64,000 nt of DNA, from positions 2,361,501-2,425,500 of the forward strand of contig NC_064040.1 in the NCBI RefSeq assembly GCF_932526225.1, written 5' to 3'. A program made the translations under genes and the position numbers. The first letter of the stretch is position 1, and each line of letters begins with the position of its first letter. The stretch comes from Nematostella vectensis (lineage: Eukaryota; Cnidaria; Anthozoa; Actiniaria; Edwardsiidae). Below, piece after piece: positions 25,318 through 36,600 of this stretch. The notes beneath the pieces are model-generated. The model worked only from the letters and a program-made list of their open reading frames with translations. It was not told the DNA's origin and did no database searches.

Positions 25318-26439
25318 GTTCGCCGCCTCTTCCTTGTTCAGAGTGCTCGCTTGCTTTTAATACACAACGCAGCGAGGGATAAAAAGAACTACACATCCGA
25401 CTCATCTGGAAAGAATACCAAATTAAAAGCTTTTGCCAAATTCAACATAGCCTACTCTGCCCGCGAAATCGCCACATATCAACGCAAAGTATTACCCTGA
25501 CAACGTAGTGAAATGCACAGTTAAGGAAGCTCTGTCACTTTAAATTAGGTAAAATTCACACTTTTGTCATTACACGGAACTTTGCGAGACAGAAAAATAC
25601 ATTAAACAGACGGAAAGATTACACATGGAGTTAGCATTCGTCATCCCTAAATTGATGCAAATTTTACTGCAGTTTTGTTGACATTGACTCAGAGTGATTG
25701 GCAGACACCGGTCTGAGCTTTTCAGCTGCGGCGTAGCCGAGACAAAAATCAATTATTTTCCTTGGTGAATTACCGGTTAGAAATAAATTCTCTACGTGAT
25801 TAGAAGATTAGGACGAAATCTATTGATCCTGGTTTTTGCGAAGGAATTCAGGCGTACATAGATGAGAAATCGCTTGTAACAAAAAAGAAAAAGATTAAAG
25901 CTTAAAAAAAGAACATACAACTTTTTTTATCCATAACAAACACTCTCTTTTAAATAAAATATCTTTATGAATTTTTATGGTTGAGAACATGCAAAACGTA
26001 CCTCACCACTTACATAGCTCAAATGGGACTGACTGGGGGGGGGGGGGGGGGGTACGCAAGGTGAAAACTCATAGTCTTTGAAGAATCCTACTTTTTGGCC
26101 ACTAAGAACCGCTGTGTACGCGCCTGTATATTGTAGATACCTAAACAGGGATATATAAAAGGGCCCAAGGGGAATAACTTTAATACCATCATAAAATACG
26201 CCTATTTTGAAATCGTAATACAGCATCGATGCCGCTTTAGTATGTGCTTGGATCTTTTTCAGCTGTTTTTTTTTATGATATCTTCTGAAAATCACCTCGT
26301 GCGTGATGCGTTTTCGTGAGTTTTCAATTCACATTTTATTGGGTTTCAAATTCTTAAATTAGATTAATGAGAGAAAATCTAATTGATGAGAGAAAAATAG
26401 TACCTTTCCATTGACGACTCTTCCCATGGTCCTTTGGGC
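25318..26439. other. Intergenic, no gene seen; G18 tract
   Basis: No credible gene was found. A run of 18 G occurs at 26035-26052. The longest frame crossing it (minus strand, 106 codons) encodes a proline stretch from that run and is not called. Confidence 0.5.
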
Positions 26440-26486
26440 AAACCACGATCCATTCCATGGTACACAGCGCTCGCTTTGCTCCACGG
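26440..26486. repeat. Dispersed repeat, copy 1 of 3
   Basis: The sequence around acacagcgctcgctttgctc recurs at 27180-27232 and 27350-27395, where the motif is acagcgcgcgctttgct. Copies 2 and 3 are preceded by cagaaggtggtg. The copies bracket the MITE at 26494-27176. Confidence 0.7.
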
Positions 26487-26493
26487 ATAATTG

Positions 26494-27176
26494 AGGGGTC
26501 GTCCACACGAACACGGATTTAAAAGTATCCGGATTCGTTTCGCAGAAAACGCATAACTTGATTCGTGTACACGCTATCGTTTACGCATCGTGTTCGCCTG
26601 GATCCAGCCGTCCACACTAACATGGATATAAACGTTTGAAAACGATAAAATGTACAGGGTGACGTCATTTTTATGATATGTGCATGCTCAAAGCAGCGCG
26701 CGCCTGCTATATGACGCCCTTGTTTTTCATTTTGATACGGATTCGACCGTCCACACTAAAGTATACGGATTCATTTTGATTCACTTTCGTCAGCGTTTTT
26801 AAAAGTATCCGGATTCGCTGGATCCAGCGACGTGTTATTGTGGAAGGAAGGCCTAAACGTATCAAAAAGTATGCGGATTCAAACGAATCCGTGTTAGTGT
26901 GGACGGAAGGCCTAAACGTATCAAAAAGTATACGAATCCGTGTTAGTGTGGACGGAAGGCCTAAAGGTATCAAAAAGTATGCGGATTCAAACGAATCCGT
27001 TTTAGTGTGGACGGAAGGCCTAAACGTTTCAAAAAGTATACGAATCCGTGTTAGTGTGGACGGAAGGCCTAAACGTATCAAAAAGTATACGGATTCAAAC
27101 GAATCCGTGTTAGTGTGGACGGAAGGCCTAAACGTATCAAAAAGTATACGGATCCGTGTTAGTGTGGACGGCCCCT
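26494..27176. mobile_element. MITE with internal higher-order tandem repeat
   Basis: The left end is AGGGGTCGTCCACACGAAC and the right end, reverse complemented, is AGGGGCCGTCCACACTAAC, giving inverted repeats of about 25 bp. The right half (about 26836-27165) consists of six tandem monomers, each starting tgtggacggaaggcctaaa. Monomers alternate between 59 bp (with ggattcaaac) and 49 bp (without), so the true period is a 108-bp dimer repeated three times. Open frames crossing it are repeat artefacts. It lies about 460 bp upstream of the DUF229 gene start. Confidence 0.8.
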
Positions 27177-27179
27177 GAC

Positions 27180-27232
27180 AGAAGGTGGTGATATCTCCTT
27201 CCGATGGTAGACAGCGCGCGCTTTGCTCCACC
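27180..27232. repeat. Dispersed repeat, copy 2 of 3
   Basis: This matches the repeat at 26440 and 27350; the shared core is acagcgcgcgctttgct. It directly abuts the right end of the MITE. Confidence 0.7.
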
Positions 27233-27349
27233 GCTCATTGACATAATAAATACAAAAAAAAAAACAAATAGTCGTGTCGTGAACCAGAGGAATGAATACA
27301 ATACACCAAAAACTGGAATTCGACTCTGCCTCTGTCTCATTGACAGAAG

Positions 27350-27395
27350 GTGGTGTTATCTCTTTCCCATGGTACACAGCGCGCGCTTTGCTTCA
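27350..27395. repeat. Dispersed repeat, copy 3 of 3
   Basis: The sequence has the same ggtggtg - cccatggtacacagcgcgcg pattern as the copies at 26440 and 27180. Confidence 0.7.
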
Positions 27396-27635
27396 CCTGT
27401 GTTTGTTCAGCAGACTCAAGTCTCGCATAAGACATCAGGTCAACTAAATAAAAGCATTGATTCTATTTATCCATTTTGTAAAATGTGTGCCCGAGGAATG
27501 GCGGCCTCTTTTCCAGAATTTCTCGGGAAATTTTAATCTTTCTGCCATCTTAGTACACGGTCTACAATGTTTATAAGATGCTTTCTTAAATATCAGGTAA
27601 CAGATTGATCCAAACAAAAGTGCAGAGCCCCCAAT

Positions 27636-30600
27636 ATGTCAGGCCTGTTTCTAATGCGCCTCAAGCAGTGCTTTGCTTTAGGGACTTGTGTGTTTTTATT
27701 CATCTTTGGCATCCTCTTCGATCGTCACTTAAGACTTAGGCCGTCTCAAGGAATGTCCCTAGACTCAAACAAGCTGCAAGTCCCAGCCATTAGAACCAAA
27801 AAAGTCATTGCGAGAACTTTAAAAGAGGGCTCGTCCCGTAACAAAACAACATTGGAATTATTGCATAACAAGCGACTATCTGAATATGTGAAAGATGAAA
27901 AGATTGACTCGCTAGAGGCAAATCATCTGGCAAAAATTGGGATAACTTTGGAGAAAGCTTTGAAGAAAAGGTCTGACAACTATATACTTGGGATTATAAA
28001 GAACAAAGGAAAAGTAAATGGAGCTACCAATGAAAATTTGAAAAATCAGTCACGTCAAAGCGAGGGGAAGAAAAGGGTTTTTCAAATCCCTTACATAAAG
28101 GTAAGAGGCATTTTATAAATAGACAATTGTAATGAGAGGAAATTTTCAATCCATTTCCATTCGCTCGATGTGAGATATTCAAATAACCATAGCAGGGGCG
28201 TATCTAGAGAAAAACGCAGTGCGGGGGCCAGAGTAGTAATAAACTAACCACAGATCAAACAATTTTAAATCCTAAACTCTAAAATACACACATAAGATCA
28301 ACCGTCTTCTTAACTACCAAAAGAAGATCAAATAATTTGGAAAGATCAAATAATGTAATAAACATACATGCAAATTTTTTACCGCATGGTTTTGTCTTTG
28401 TATAATCCCTCTTTATCCACGTGAGTTCCCAAATGAGTTTATAATTATGGAAAGTGATGTATAGTGCTCATGTCCCCATGGGGGAGGGGGTGGATTGATC
28501 ATCGATGCTAGGTCTAACTATAACAACTATTGTTATTTCGTCCAGTTGTATGGAGTGCAATACGTCCTTGATAAGTCAACTGATTACACGCCAAATTCTC
28601 ACAAGCCTCCCCAACATGTTTACCATGACTACGCGCATGCGCGCGTCGTGTGTGATGACCGGGGAGCAGAATGCCAGGGTCTCTTCCAGTGGTACCGGGG
28701 CAGTCATTTCATTCTGTTATCTACGGTGACGATGGTGCAGAGAGGAAGAGGTGTGCTATACATCAAGGCCGATAACGCTGCGAATTTAAGTAAGTCAAGC
28801 CTGTGCGGGCGCTAAGTCAGGATTTGCAGGGGGGGGGGGGGGGGGGGAGATGTGTGTGCAATCATATGCGAAAAAATCTATGACGAAGGCATCTTCTACA
28901 TAAAGATGTCTGTTTGGAGCCATGGTCTCCTTTGTAGTTCACTTTCTCGCAGAGCTGTATTGGGAGAAATGAATCGGGGCTTTGGAAAATTTTCTTTTAT
29001 AATGAGGGTTTAAGCTTTCTAGAACTACATCTTGGGAAACCAGAGTGAACCTTCGAATTGAAAATCCAGCTGCATGCAGTTGAGAATTATACTTTATTTA
29101 CTCTTCTAGTTTTAAAATCATCTCTCGTTATCATTTAAGGTAAGCACGGCCACTTGTCAAGATATCGCTTACCTTTTGCAGCTTTTGTAACCGCTGACCG
29201 GGCGTGTGTTGTCCCAGTGAGCGCACGTTCCCTCCCCCCCTCCCTCAGCGTAGCAAATTCGTCGGGTTGCACTCTTCCCCGTCTGGACCCGTTCGACCCG
29301 AGCGTCACGGCATTCTTCCAGCGACGGCAGCCTCTACAGTGTGAGGGGGTGGCGTTTACTAGTTATCATGGAAACACGCTGAAGGTTGTACGCAAGGATG
29401 ACAGAGGTATGGTGTGGTGTTTACTAGTTAGCATAGAAACACGCTGAAGGTTGTACGCAAGGATGACAGAGGTATGGTGTGGTGTTTACTAGTTAGCATA
29501 GAAACACGCTGAAGGTGGTACGCAAGGATGACAGAGGTATGGTGTGGTGTTTACTAGTTAGCATAGAAACACGCTGAAGGTGGTACGCAAGGATGATAGA
29601 GGTATGGTGTGGTGTTTACTAGTTACCATGGAAACACGCTGAAGGTGGTACGCAGGGATGATAGAGGTATGGTGTGGTGTTGTCGGTGCTGCAGTAGTTG
29701 TTGGTTGTGGTGGTGATGCAATGATTATGATGCTGACGATAATGGGTTTTGTTGTTGGTAATGATGCTGATGTTATTGATGATAGAAGATGGTGTTGTCG
29801 ACGTTGGTTATGGCAATAATTCGTGAGGATAATGATGGCTTGTGATGGCGAGGATAATTTTGATGTTGTTGATGACGATGTTCATGATAAGGATGATGGT
29901 GTTGATGATAGTATTGATCATGTTGATGATAGTATTGATGATGTTGATTATAGTATTGATCATGTTGATGATAGTATTGATGATGTTGATAATAAGGATG
30001 ATGATAATAGTGTAATGTTGTTGTTGCTTATAATGATTGTGAGACTCATTATGGGAGAAACACGGTGTTGGTCGCGATATCTGCCCGCATAGTATGGTCA
30101 TAATGCTAAATAATTTTGATGATTTTTGTGGTGGTAAAAGTCCTTCACAGATAATTGCAGTATGTATATTTCTCCTCACCGAGGTGCCCCATTAAGACGC
30201 ATTACGTACCGCGAGATCCACAGAGAGAACGCCACCGATAATGGCTATACTCTTGGCTTCTCCCATGAACTACCACTGAACTTAACCAACGGCATTCGCC
30301 TTACGCATGACTTCATCCAAGTAACCGCTGAATTTACAAACGGCGCAACGCAAGTCGACTATCACTGTCACGTGACGCCAAAACCCGAGGTCTCCAATAT
30401 AAACCGCGGGTTTAGGGGGATACCGCTGAATATAATTATATTGGGACTTGATAGGAATTCTGCTGGCACGTTTCAGCGGCTGCTGCCTGATGCGTATGAA
30501 GTACTGAAAAAGGAGCTCAATGCGCATATGTTTGAGGGTTTCTCCTTACTAGGGGAGGGTGAGTAAGACGGTGCTTGAGGGTTTCTTCTTACTAGGGGAG

Positions 30601-32787
30601 GGTAAGTAGGTGCTTGGGGGTTTCTCCTTACTAGGGGAGGTTAAGTTGATATTTGAGAGTTTCTTCCTACTAGGGGAGGGTGCGTAAGTCGGCGAATGAT
30701 GGTTTCTCCTTCCTAAGTAATATCATTATTCATCACGTAAGACATATTTTCTTTCTAAACTTTCAGGAACAACGCCCCAATTAACTGGCCTCTTGACAGG
30801 AAAAACAGTGGAGTCTAATTGTGCCAAGCATGAGGCTCGAAGAGGCGTCGATGGAGCACAAACTGTAGACGAATGGCCATTTATTTTTAAGACTTTAAAG
30901 GATAAAGGCTATGTTACTATGTTCAGCGAGGACGCTCCATCTATCGGTAAGAATAAAAAAGTGTCCTCTGTTAGCCGGCATTTTGTCACCCCAACAAGAT
31001 ACCAAGTGCGACAAAGCATCCATCGGCTACCTAAAATAAGCTTTTGAAATATTTTTGTCTGAATTTGGTAACTAAAATATAAAAGCTTGTTTTTAGATGG
31101 CTATTTGAAGGGTCCATCACATAGTTTGTTTTCAAATATGGAATAAAATGAAATGAGTGTCTGACAGGGGCAGTGCTAGAACAACAAATCTTTATGCATT
31201 TGCGGGGGGACAGGGATAGGATACAGAGCGTCATCCCCCTCCATAAGTTCTTTGTTAAGTCTTCGTAAAGTTTTTCGTCTGGTGTTACTAAGCTAACACA
31301 TGGTGTCGTCTGGTGTTACTAGCTAACACATGGTGTCGTCTGGTGTTACTAGCTAACACATGGTGTCGTCTGGTGTTACTAGCTAACACATGGTGTCGTC
31401 TGGTGTTACTAGCTAACACATTGTGTCGTCTGTTATTACTAGCTAACACATTGTGTCGTTTGGTGCTACTAGCTAACACATTGGGTCATCTGGTGTTACT
31501 AGCTAACACATTGTGTCGTCTGGTGTTATTAGCTAACACATTGTGTCGTCCTGGTGTTACTGGCTATCACATGGTGTCGTCCGGTGTTACTAGCTAACAC
31601 ATTGGGTCATCTGGTGTTACTAGCTAACACAGTGTCGTCTGGTGTTACTAGCTTACACATTGTGTCGTCTGGTGTTACTATTTAACATATTGTGTCGTTT
31701 TTCTATAGGTGCATTTGCCATGCGTCTAAAAGGCTTTGCTAACCAACCCACCGATCATTACGGGCGCACGTTTTGGTCAGCAGTGCCATTCAAAGAGACA
31801 ACCGGTCTTCATGATAACTGCATCAACTCACAACCACAACACCGACTTCAATTGGAATACCTGAAAAGCTTGTTTTACTCGTACCCAAGACAACCGAAAT
31901 TTGGATTCACATTTCTTGGAAGCCTTTGCCACCAAGAATCTATCAACACAATTAGTTATGCTAATGAGGATGTAAGGGATCTCTTCTATTGGCTAAAGCG
32001 GGAAGGCCATTTGAACGACACGATGCTGGTTGTCATGGGTGACCACGGGGCCAGGTTTGGCGAGATTCGCGCCACTGTTCAGGGGAGACTGGAAGAGAGG
32101 CTTCCTTTTCTCTCTATTGTACTCCCGGAATGGTTCAAGGGAGAATTCTCTCAACTTTTCTCCGCATTGGAACTTAACCAAAAACGCTTGATAACACCAT
32201 TAGATTTACACGCTACTTTTATGCATATTTTGAATTTCCCCCACGATCCTTCGCGATCTCAATTATCTGATGGCGTGAGTCTGTTCACGTGCATCTCTGA
32301 ATCACGTGACTGCCAAGGGGCAGGGATCCCCGAACATTTCTGCCCGTGCCTCGAATGGGAACCGATTCGTAAACACCACGCGCATATTGTTATGGGTGCT
32401 CAGGCGGCCGCTTACAAAATTAACTCCTTCCTTGCTCTCGACAAGACAGCAAGTAAACTTTGTCATTTCACGAGGCTGAAAAACATTAAAAGCGCTGTCC
32501 AAGAGATACTCTTCGCTAAAGTGCTGACGTTTAAGGAAACAGAGAATGGGATAGGCCTAGGAATAGGAAGGCCTTTGTATGACAAAGCAGGTAGTCCAAG
32601 TGAGTGTAGATATATAATTCAATTCTCGACTCAGCCTGGCAGCGCGAGATTCGAGGTAATGGTTGTCATACAAGACAATAAAGCCAGCATAAGAGGCAGT
32701 ATAAGCCGCATTAACAAGTACGGCTCACAACCGTCATGCATTGCACAGGCCTTACCACATCTTCGACCGTTCTGCGTATGCAAATAA
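27636..32787 (+). CDS. DUF229-family sulfatase/phosphatase-fold membrane protein, 880 aa
   Basis: Exons: 27636-28100, 28546-28789, 29140-29406, 30151-30558, 30767-30946, 31709-32787. All borders are GT-AG and all phases close; the stop is TAA at 32785. The ATG is followed by one hydrophobic segment (about residues 11-28) after a short basic tail, so this is probably a type II membrane protein of the secretory pathway. Residues 30-155 are a polar, charged stem. The DUF229 domain occupies the rest. Its metal-site motifs typical of the alkaline-phosphatase/sulfatase superfamily are visible: IIILGLDRNS (Asp about 426), TTPQLTGLLTG after exon 5 begins (Thr about 463-464), DAPSIGAF-GF, and VVMGDHGARFG (Asp633, His634). 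The substrate is unknown for the family; transferase or hydrolase activity on a phosphate or sulfate ester is inference. Introns 3, 4 and 5 each carry a minisatellite at an exon border. Confidence 0.9.
28829..28847. repeat. G19 tract in DUF229 intron 2
   Basis: This is an uninterrupted run of 19 G, 39 bp downstream of the exon 2 donor. Its true length is uncertain in any assembly. Confidence 0.9.
29354..29678. repeat. 65-bp tandem repeat x5 copying an exon end and its splice donor
   Basis: Copies start at 29354, 29419, 29484, 29549 and 29614 (constant period 65). The first copy is the last 53 bp of DUF229 exon 3 plus its donor (GAG|GTATGG at 29407). The other four lie in intron 3, and each keeps a gaggtatgg donor-like site. 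Substitutions between copies are few. Confidence 0.95.
29690..30010. repeat. Degenerate GAT/GTT trinucleotide-rich tract in DUF229 intron 3
   Basis: The tract consists of irregular repeats of gatgatagtattgat, gttgatgat and related words. The open frames on both strands here are products of the period-3 composition. Confidence 0.85.
30538..30717. repeat. 39/43-bp tandem repeat x5 copying an exon end and its splice donor
   Basis: Copies start at 30538, 30581, 30620, 30659 and 30702. The first is the last 21 bp of DUF229 exon 4 plus its donor (gagg|gtgagt at 30559). The copies in intron 4 carry gagggtaagt, gaggttaagt and gagggtgcgt at the same place; the last copy is partial. Periods alternate 43, 39, 39, 43. 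Confidence 0.9.
31272..31705. repeat. 30-bp tandem array (about 14 copies) in DUF229 intron 5
   Basis: The monomer is gtgttactagctaacacatg followed by gtgtcgtctg. The array runs to the very end of the intron; its last, degraded copy passes into the polypyrimidine tract and acceptor before exon 6 (AG at 31707-31708). Because 30 is a multiple of three, open frames of repeated decapeptides cross it; they are artefacts. Confidence 0.93.
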
Positions 32788-32804
32788 GCCACAGTCAAAT
32801 CTTC

Positions 32805-32810
32805 AATAAA
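32805..32810 (+). promoter_or_regulatory. Polyadenylation signal AATAAA
   Basis: A canonical hexamer lies 17 bp after the DUF229 stop codon; a very short 3' UTR is plausible. Confidence 0.65.
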
Positions 32811-34825
32811 AGATTACTCTTTTATCGCGTATTACGCGTAAGAATCTGTTTCCCCTTTTAGTCCACATAAATCAAGCCTGCGAAAACAGACGCCTCTAGC
32901 AGCTCGCGAAATAACTAGAGCCGCAATCCGGCGACAACGCGAAGGTAATGAGCCCCTTCGCTTCGGGTTGTTGCCGGTTTGCGGCTCCTTTGTAGTCAAG
33001 CTTGGAGCCTCTAGGTAAGATCGAATATGAGCCTCTGAAAATTGCCATAATAAATAAGCGCTTATTCGAGCAATTATTACGGAATGAAAGAAACACGGCA
33101 CTCTCAAAGCTTTTGCGGATCTAAAAACATAAGGTTATAAAAACATTAATTTATTTTTACGTTATACTGACAATTCAGGAGTGCGCATGCGTGAATTGTT
33201 TCGTTTCTTGCAGACCCACATGGATTATTCGAGGTAAACGGATGTCCTCGTTTCCGTCCTCCAGAAATTTCAAGACCGTACTTACTAGGATCATTTCTAT
33301 AGTACGCGTCCCGTCTTTGTAACCTTACAGAGACAACCACGATACCCACGGTGACGATGCAAAGCGTGATCCTCTGAGCGCGAAGCACGTCGAGGGCATT
33401 GCCTTGATTGGCAAGTCGCCACCGACGATTGATGACCGTTCTTCCCTGTCCATTAGTGGCTGGGTGGAGGAGGATCACGCATTCAGAGTGGGTATCTCGT
33501 TAAACAAACAAAGCAACATCACAATTTATGCTTTACGAGTCTTGTGGTAGTTTGTTTTCTCTCCCTTAAAGTAAATATAACTCATCAAACGAAGATTTGT
33601 AACGATATTTAAAAAAAACCTTTAAACTCAGATTATACACGGCGCATTCAACTGTTAACAAGGCAAGAGAACGCAGTGACGATAACATAGCTATAACATG
33701 GTCGATAAATTAAATATTCTAACAGACTATAAGTGATTCCTTGGTTTATAAATATTCTATCTTGCAACGGCTTTAGCCTCCTTTAACTTACTGATGACTC
33801 GTGCGTTCTAAACGGACAAAAATATAATCTAAAACCCAACACAAACCATCTGTATCGACAGCTAAACGATTATTTACTCGTGTCTGCTTGTCGACACGTG
33901 TGACTGTTTTGTTAACCAAATTCGATCCTAATCTCACACCATTGTCGAAGGTCACTGGACTGAAGAAAGTTTACGGGTCTGAAAGCATTATAGCGACATT
34001 AGGAAAATGGAGAGAATTGAGTTGGCCAATAGCATTCCTCCAAAGTTTTGGCGGTTGTTTTCAGTATTTTATGAACACATGTGGCCGTGTAGTATAACAT
34101 AAATGCATAATACAACGAAATACGCAGTTAAATTCGCTATGATTCAGGAAGATACGAGACAAGCGAAAGCAAAAATTACTTGAACGTAGCACAGGTTTAA
34201 ACACTTTTACAAAAAAATGTTTTCTATTCAGAGAAAAAAGGGGTGGAATGGAACTGCAGTTCTACATGGGAATGTCACAGTCTCGGAGAAGACAGAAGAG
34301 TATAACTACAAAGGTAATAACACAGATAGCATTCTACATCACTAAATGAGAGAAATAACGGGAGGGGGGGGGGGGGAGGGCTAATTTGCTGAATCGAACC
34401 TCTTCTTAAGTAGGACAGAGATGTATCGATGATGTTGGATGGAACGGTAATAACCGTTTTAAGGCAAAACAATAAAACACTATTGTGTCCGTTAAAATGC
34501 AATAGAACCATTTGTATCTACTGGCTTATCTTTTCTCTTTTTGACCGTTTTCTGTCACATTTCCCAAAAGCTCTACGTTTAGCCGTTTTTACACTTGATT
34601 GCCACAGCAAAGCCAATATCACTTACATCAGTCAATAAACACTAGTCTCCTTGTGCGAGGGAGACTAGTTAAACACGGGCTAAGATTATTGTTTTGCTAA
34701 TTCTCGCTAATTCTCGTTATCCGTCGTGAGGGGGCTTGTAAAAAACATCAAGAAGACGCGCGAGACAAGAAGCTGCTTCGTCCCTTCACTAAGAGAAATC
34801 CTGCATTGCTTTGGTCTAAAGAAAA
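32811..34825. other. Intergenic region between the DUF229 and C2 genes
   Basis: It contains an imperfect hairpin (32918-32987), a short perfect hairpin (34641-34650 with 34660-34669) and a G13 run (34364-34376). A minus-strand frame at 33146-33478 (110 codons, no ATG start) encodes a hydrophobic stretch like a membrane segment. It could be an exon, but no partner exon was found, so it is not called as a gene. Confidence 0.5.
32918..32987. repeat. Imperfect 27-bp inverted repeat
   Basis: The left arm gagccgcaatccggcgacaa (32918 onward) pairs with the right arm ending gttgccggtttgcggctc (to 32987), with three mismatches and a loop of 16 bp. It is probably a small MITE or foldback relict. Confidence 0.75.
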
Positions 34826-36132
34826 ATGACTCGCTACATTACAAAAAGTAGAGTTGTTACCGTGAAAAGTACCTCCCCGCACACCACACCGACCCATTAT
34901 GACTATGTTATGACGGCATTTCTAGTTCCAAACGCGGCGATCATCCTACTGAGCTTCCTGGCGTTCAGTCTCATCTTCCTCGCCATCTTCTTCCTGATCT
35001 TGAGGAGAATGCAGACCAAGCTGATGGAGAAGCTGCACACACGAGAACGGAACTACATCAGCTTGGGTCTGCGCTCACTGATCTCGCGAGAGGCGAGGGC
35101 GCTTATTAACGATGGACACGAGTGTGAGGAGGACGAGGAGGAATGGGTACTAAACACGACCAACGAGAAAATCAAACAGGCTCAGGTGAGTATATCGGTA
35201 ACCTTTGTGACTGGCTTGTCGATTCCAGGCTCGCACACTGTTCGCCGTTTGTCGCCATTTCGGGTTTGGGTATGGTAAATCGCGCACGTGGTTTCGTCGC
35301 CACTTCGGGTAAAAAAAAAGTGTATCATCGAAAGATATGTTTCTCTGAGCTACTGAAGTAGGTTGCGTAGATAGCAATCCCTTCATTTACAGACCATAAA
35401 AGATACGAGAGCATCTTCAAGGGCGGTAGGAACAGTGTTTGTTTAGCTATGTTTAGCACGTTTCGGCAAGCTCGTCGGAGACAGTTCGCGCTCCCCGGGG
35501 TAGTAGCTCGGATTACGCAACATGACCTGTTGACGGGTTTTCTCATTAAAAACATGAAGAAAGCGTCGCAAACAAGGCACATTTTAGAAATTGAAGGGAA
35601 ACTCGTTATTAATTATCAGGATTTAGCCTAACAAACTCTGTTCCTACCGCCCTTGCATATAAACATGTGATTTATGTTGTTTCAGGAGACTCCAAGTACC
35701 ATTGCTCGTCTCCAGGTCTCCGCCGCCTACTCCGAGACAACCGGTCGCATTGCCGTCAATATTTGCCAGGCTACTCAGCTTGCTACTGTCCTCCAACAAC
35801 ACGGTTACAATACATTACAAGTGCACGTGAAAATGCAACCCCTTGCCACGAAGTTCCGTTACAAAACGCTCTCCAAACCGGCTTATCGCGCCATCTTCGA
35901 CGAGCAATTCGCGTTTGATGGATTCAGAAAGAGGGACTTGAGGAAGTGCTGGTTTCGTTTTCGGTTGTATTCGTTCACCAAGTTCGGTAAGAAGAAGATC
36001 GTAGGACAAGTAAACGTCAGTGTCACGGACTTTGAGGAGAATGGCGTATGGGGAACCTTGTGGTTGGATGTGACGCCGAGTGATGAGATGTACAGGCTGA
36101 TAGCTAGTGCAAACGAGCTTGGAAACTACTGA
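34826..36132 (+). CDS. Single-pass membrane protein with one C2 domain, 268 aa
   Basis: There are two exons, 34826-35185 and 35686-36132, with a CAG|GTGAGT donor, a ttgtttcag acceptor, a phase-0 join and stop TGA. Residues 29-60 form one strongly hydrophobic segment (FLAFSLIFLAIFFLIL) followed by basic residues, so the N-terminus is short and lumenal or extracellular. Residues 65-120 are a charged linker with an acidic cluster EEDEEE. Residues 128-250 read as a C2 beta-sandwich (VHVKMQP, KTLSKPAYRAIFDEQFAF, CWFRFRLYSF, IVGQVNVSV). The arrangement resembles a one-domain synaptotagmin or extended-synaptotagmin-like membrane-tethering protein. Aspartates expected in the first Ca2+ loop are replaced (Met-Gln-Pro-Leu-Ala-Thr), so Ca2+-independent binding is inferred. 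The exact family name is uncertain. The intron carries a MITE. Confidence 0.82.
35418..35655. mobile_element. 238-bp MITE in the C2-gene intron
   Basis: The left terminus CAAGGGCGGTAGGAACAG and the reverse-complemented right terminus CAAGGGCGGTAGGAACAG are identical, and similarity extends to about 28 bp. It makes up nearly half of the 500-bp intron. A target duplication is not clear. Confidence 0.85.
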
Positions 36133-36600
36133 CTTGTGGAGAAAAAAAATATCCAATGTCGGAGCTCTGCAACGCTTTTTTTTTTTTGTAAAGAAGAAAG
36201 AAGTCCCAGAACTTCAATTTCGCGAAATTAAATCCCCTGCAAACAACTGTTTGGCTTCGCTTGCTTAATAGCACAGGAATAGTAAAGCCTGCGGAAGCTC
36301 GGTGTTTTACTTGTACGGGTTTATACCATCTCTGAGTGTTAAATTAAAATCCTAGACAACAATACGTGCGATAGTATAATATAATATAAACTAGAATTAT
36401 TCAAACATAGGACAGCGGCGCTAAGACAGGTCTATATTACAACAAATAGCAAAATTTACCTTAAAACCTATTACCATATCAAAATATATTCTATTACAAG
36501 ATCTTTTAGCTCAATAAATTACGTTTTAATGTTTTCCTATTGGACCTCCGTGTAGATGGTGGTAGCGAATGCAATGGTCTGCCATTAAAAAGTCCGTCGG
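36133..36600. other. Short convergent intergenic region
   Basis: This lies between the 3' ends of the C2 gene (+) and the CoA-transferase gene (-). It is AT-rich and contains ATTAAA-type polyadenylation candidates but no gene. Confidence 0.5.

Noticed and set aside
26707..27231. 174-codon minus and 112-codon plus frames
   Set aside because: Translation of the tandem monomers of a MITE.
29808..30179. Ile/Asn-Asp repeat frames
   Set aside because: GAT-rich trinucleotide tract in DUF229 intron 3.
31288..31597. Decapeptide-repeat frames on both strands
   Set aside because: 30-bp array in an intron; period is a multiple of three.
33146..33478. 110-codon minus-strand frame with a membrane-like segment
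   Set aside because: Starts at GTG rather than ATG and no joining exon was found; could be an exon but not supportable.
35449..35631. 60-codon frame in the C2-gene intron as a possible cassette exon
   Set aside because: Lies wholly within the 238-bp MITE with identical inverted termini.
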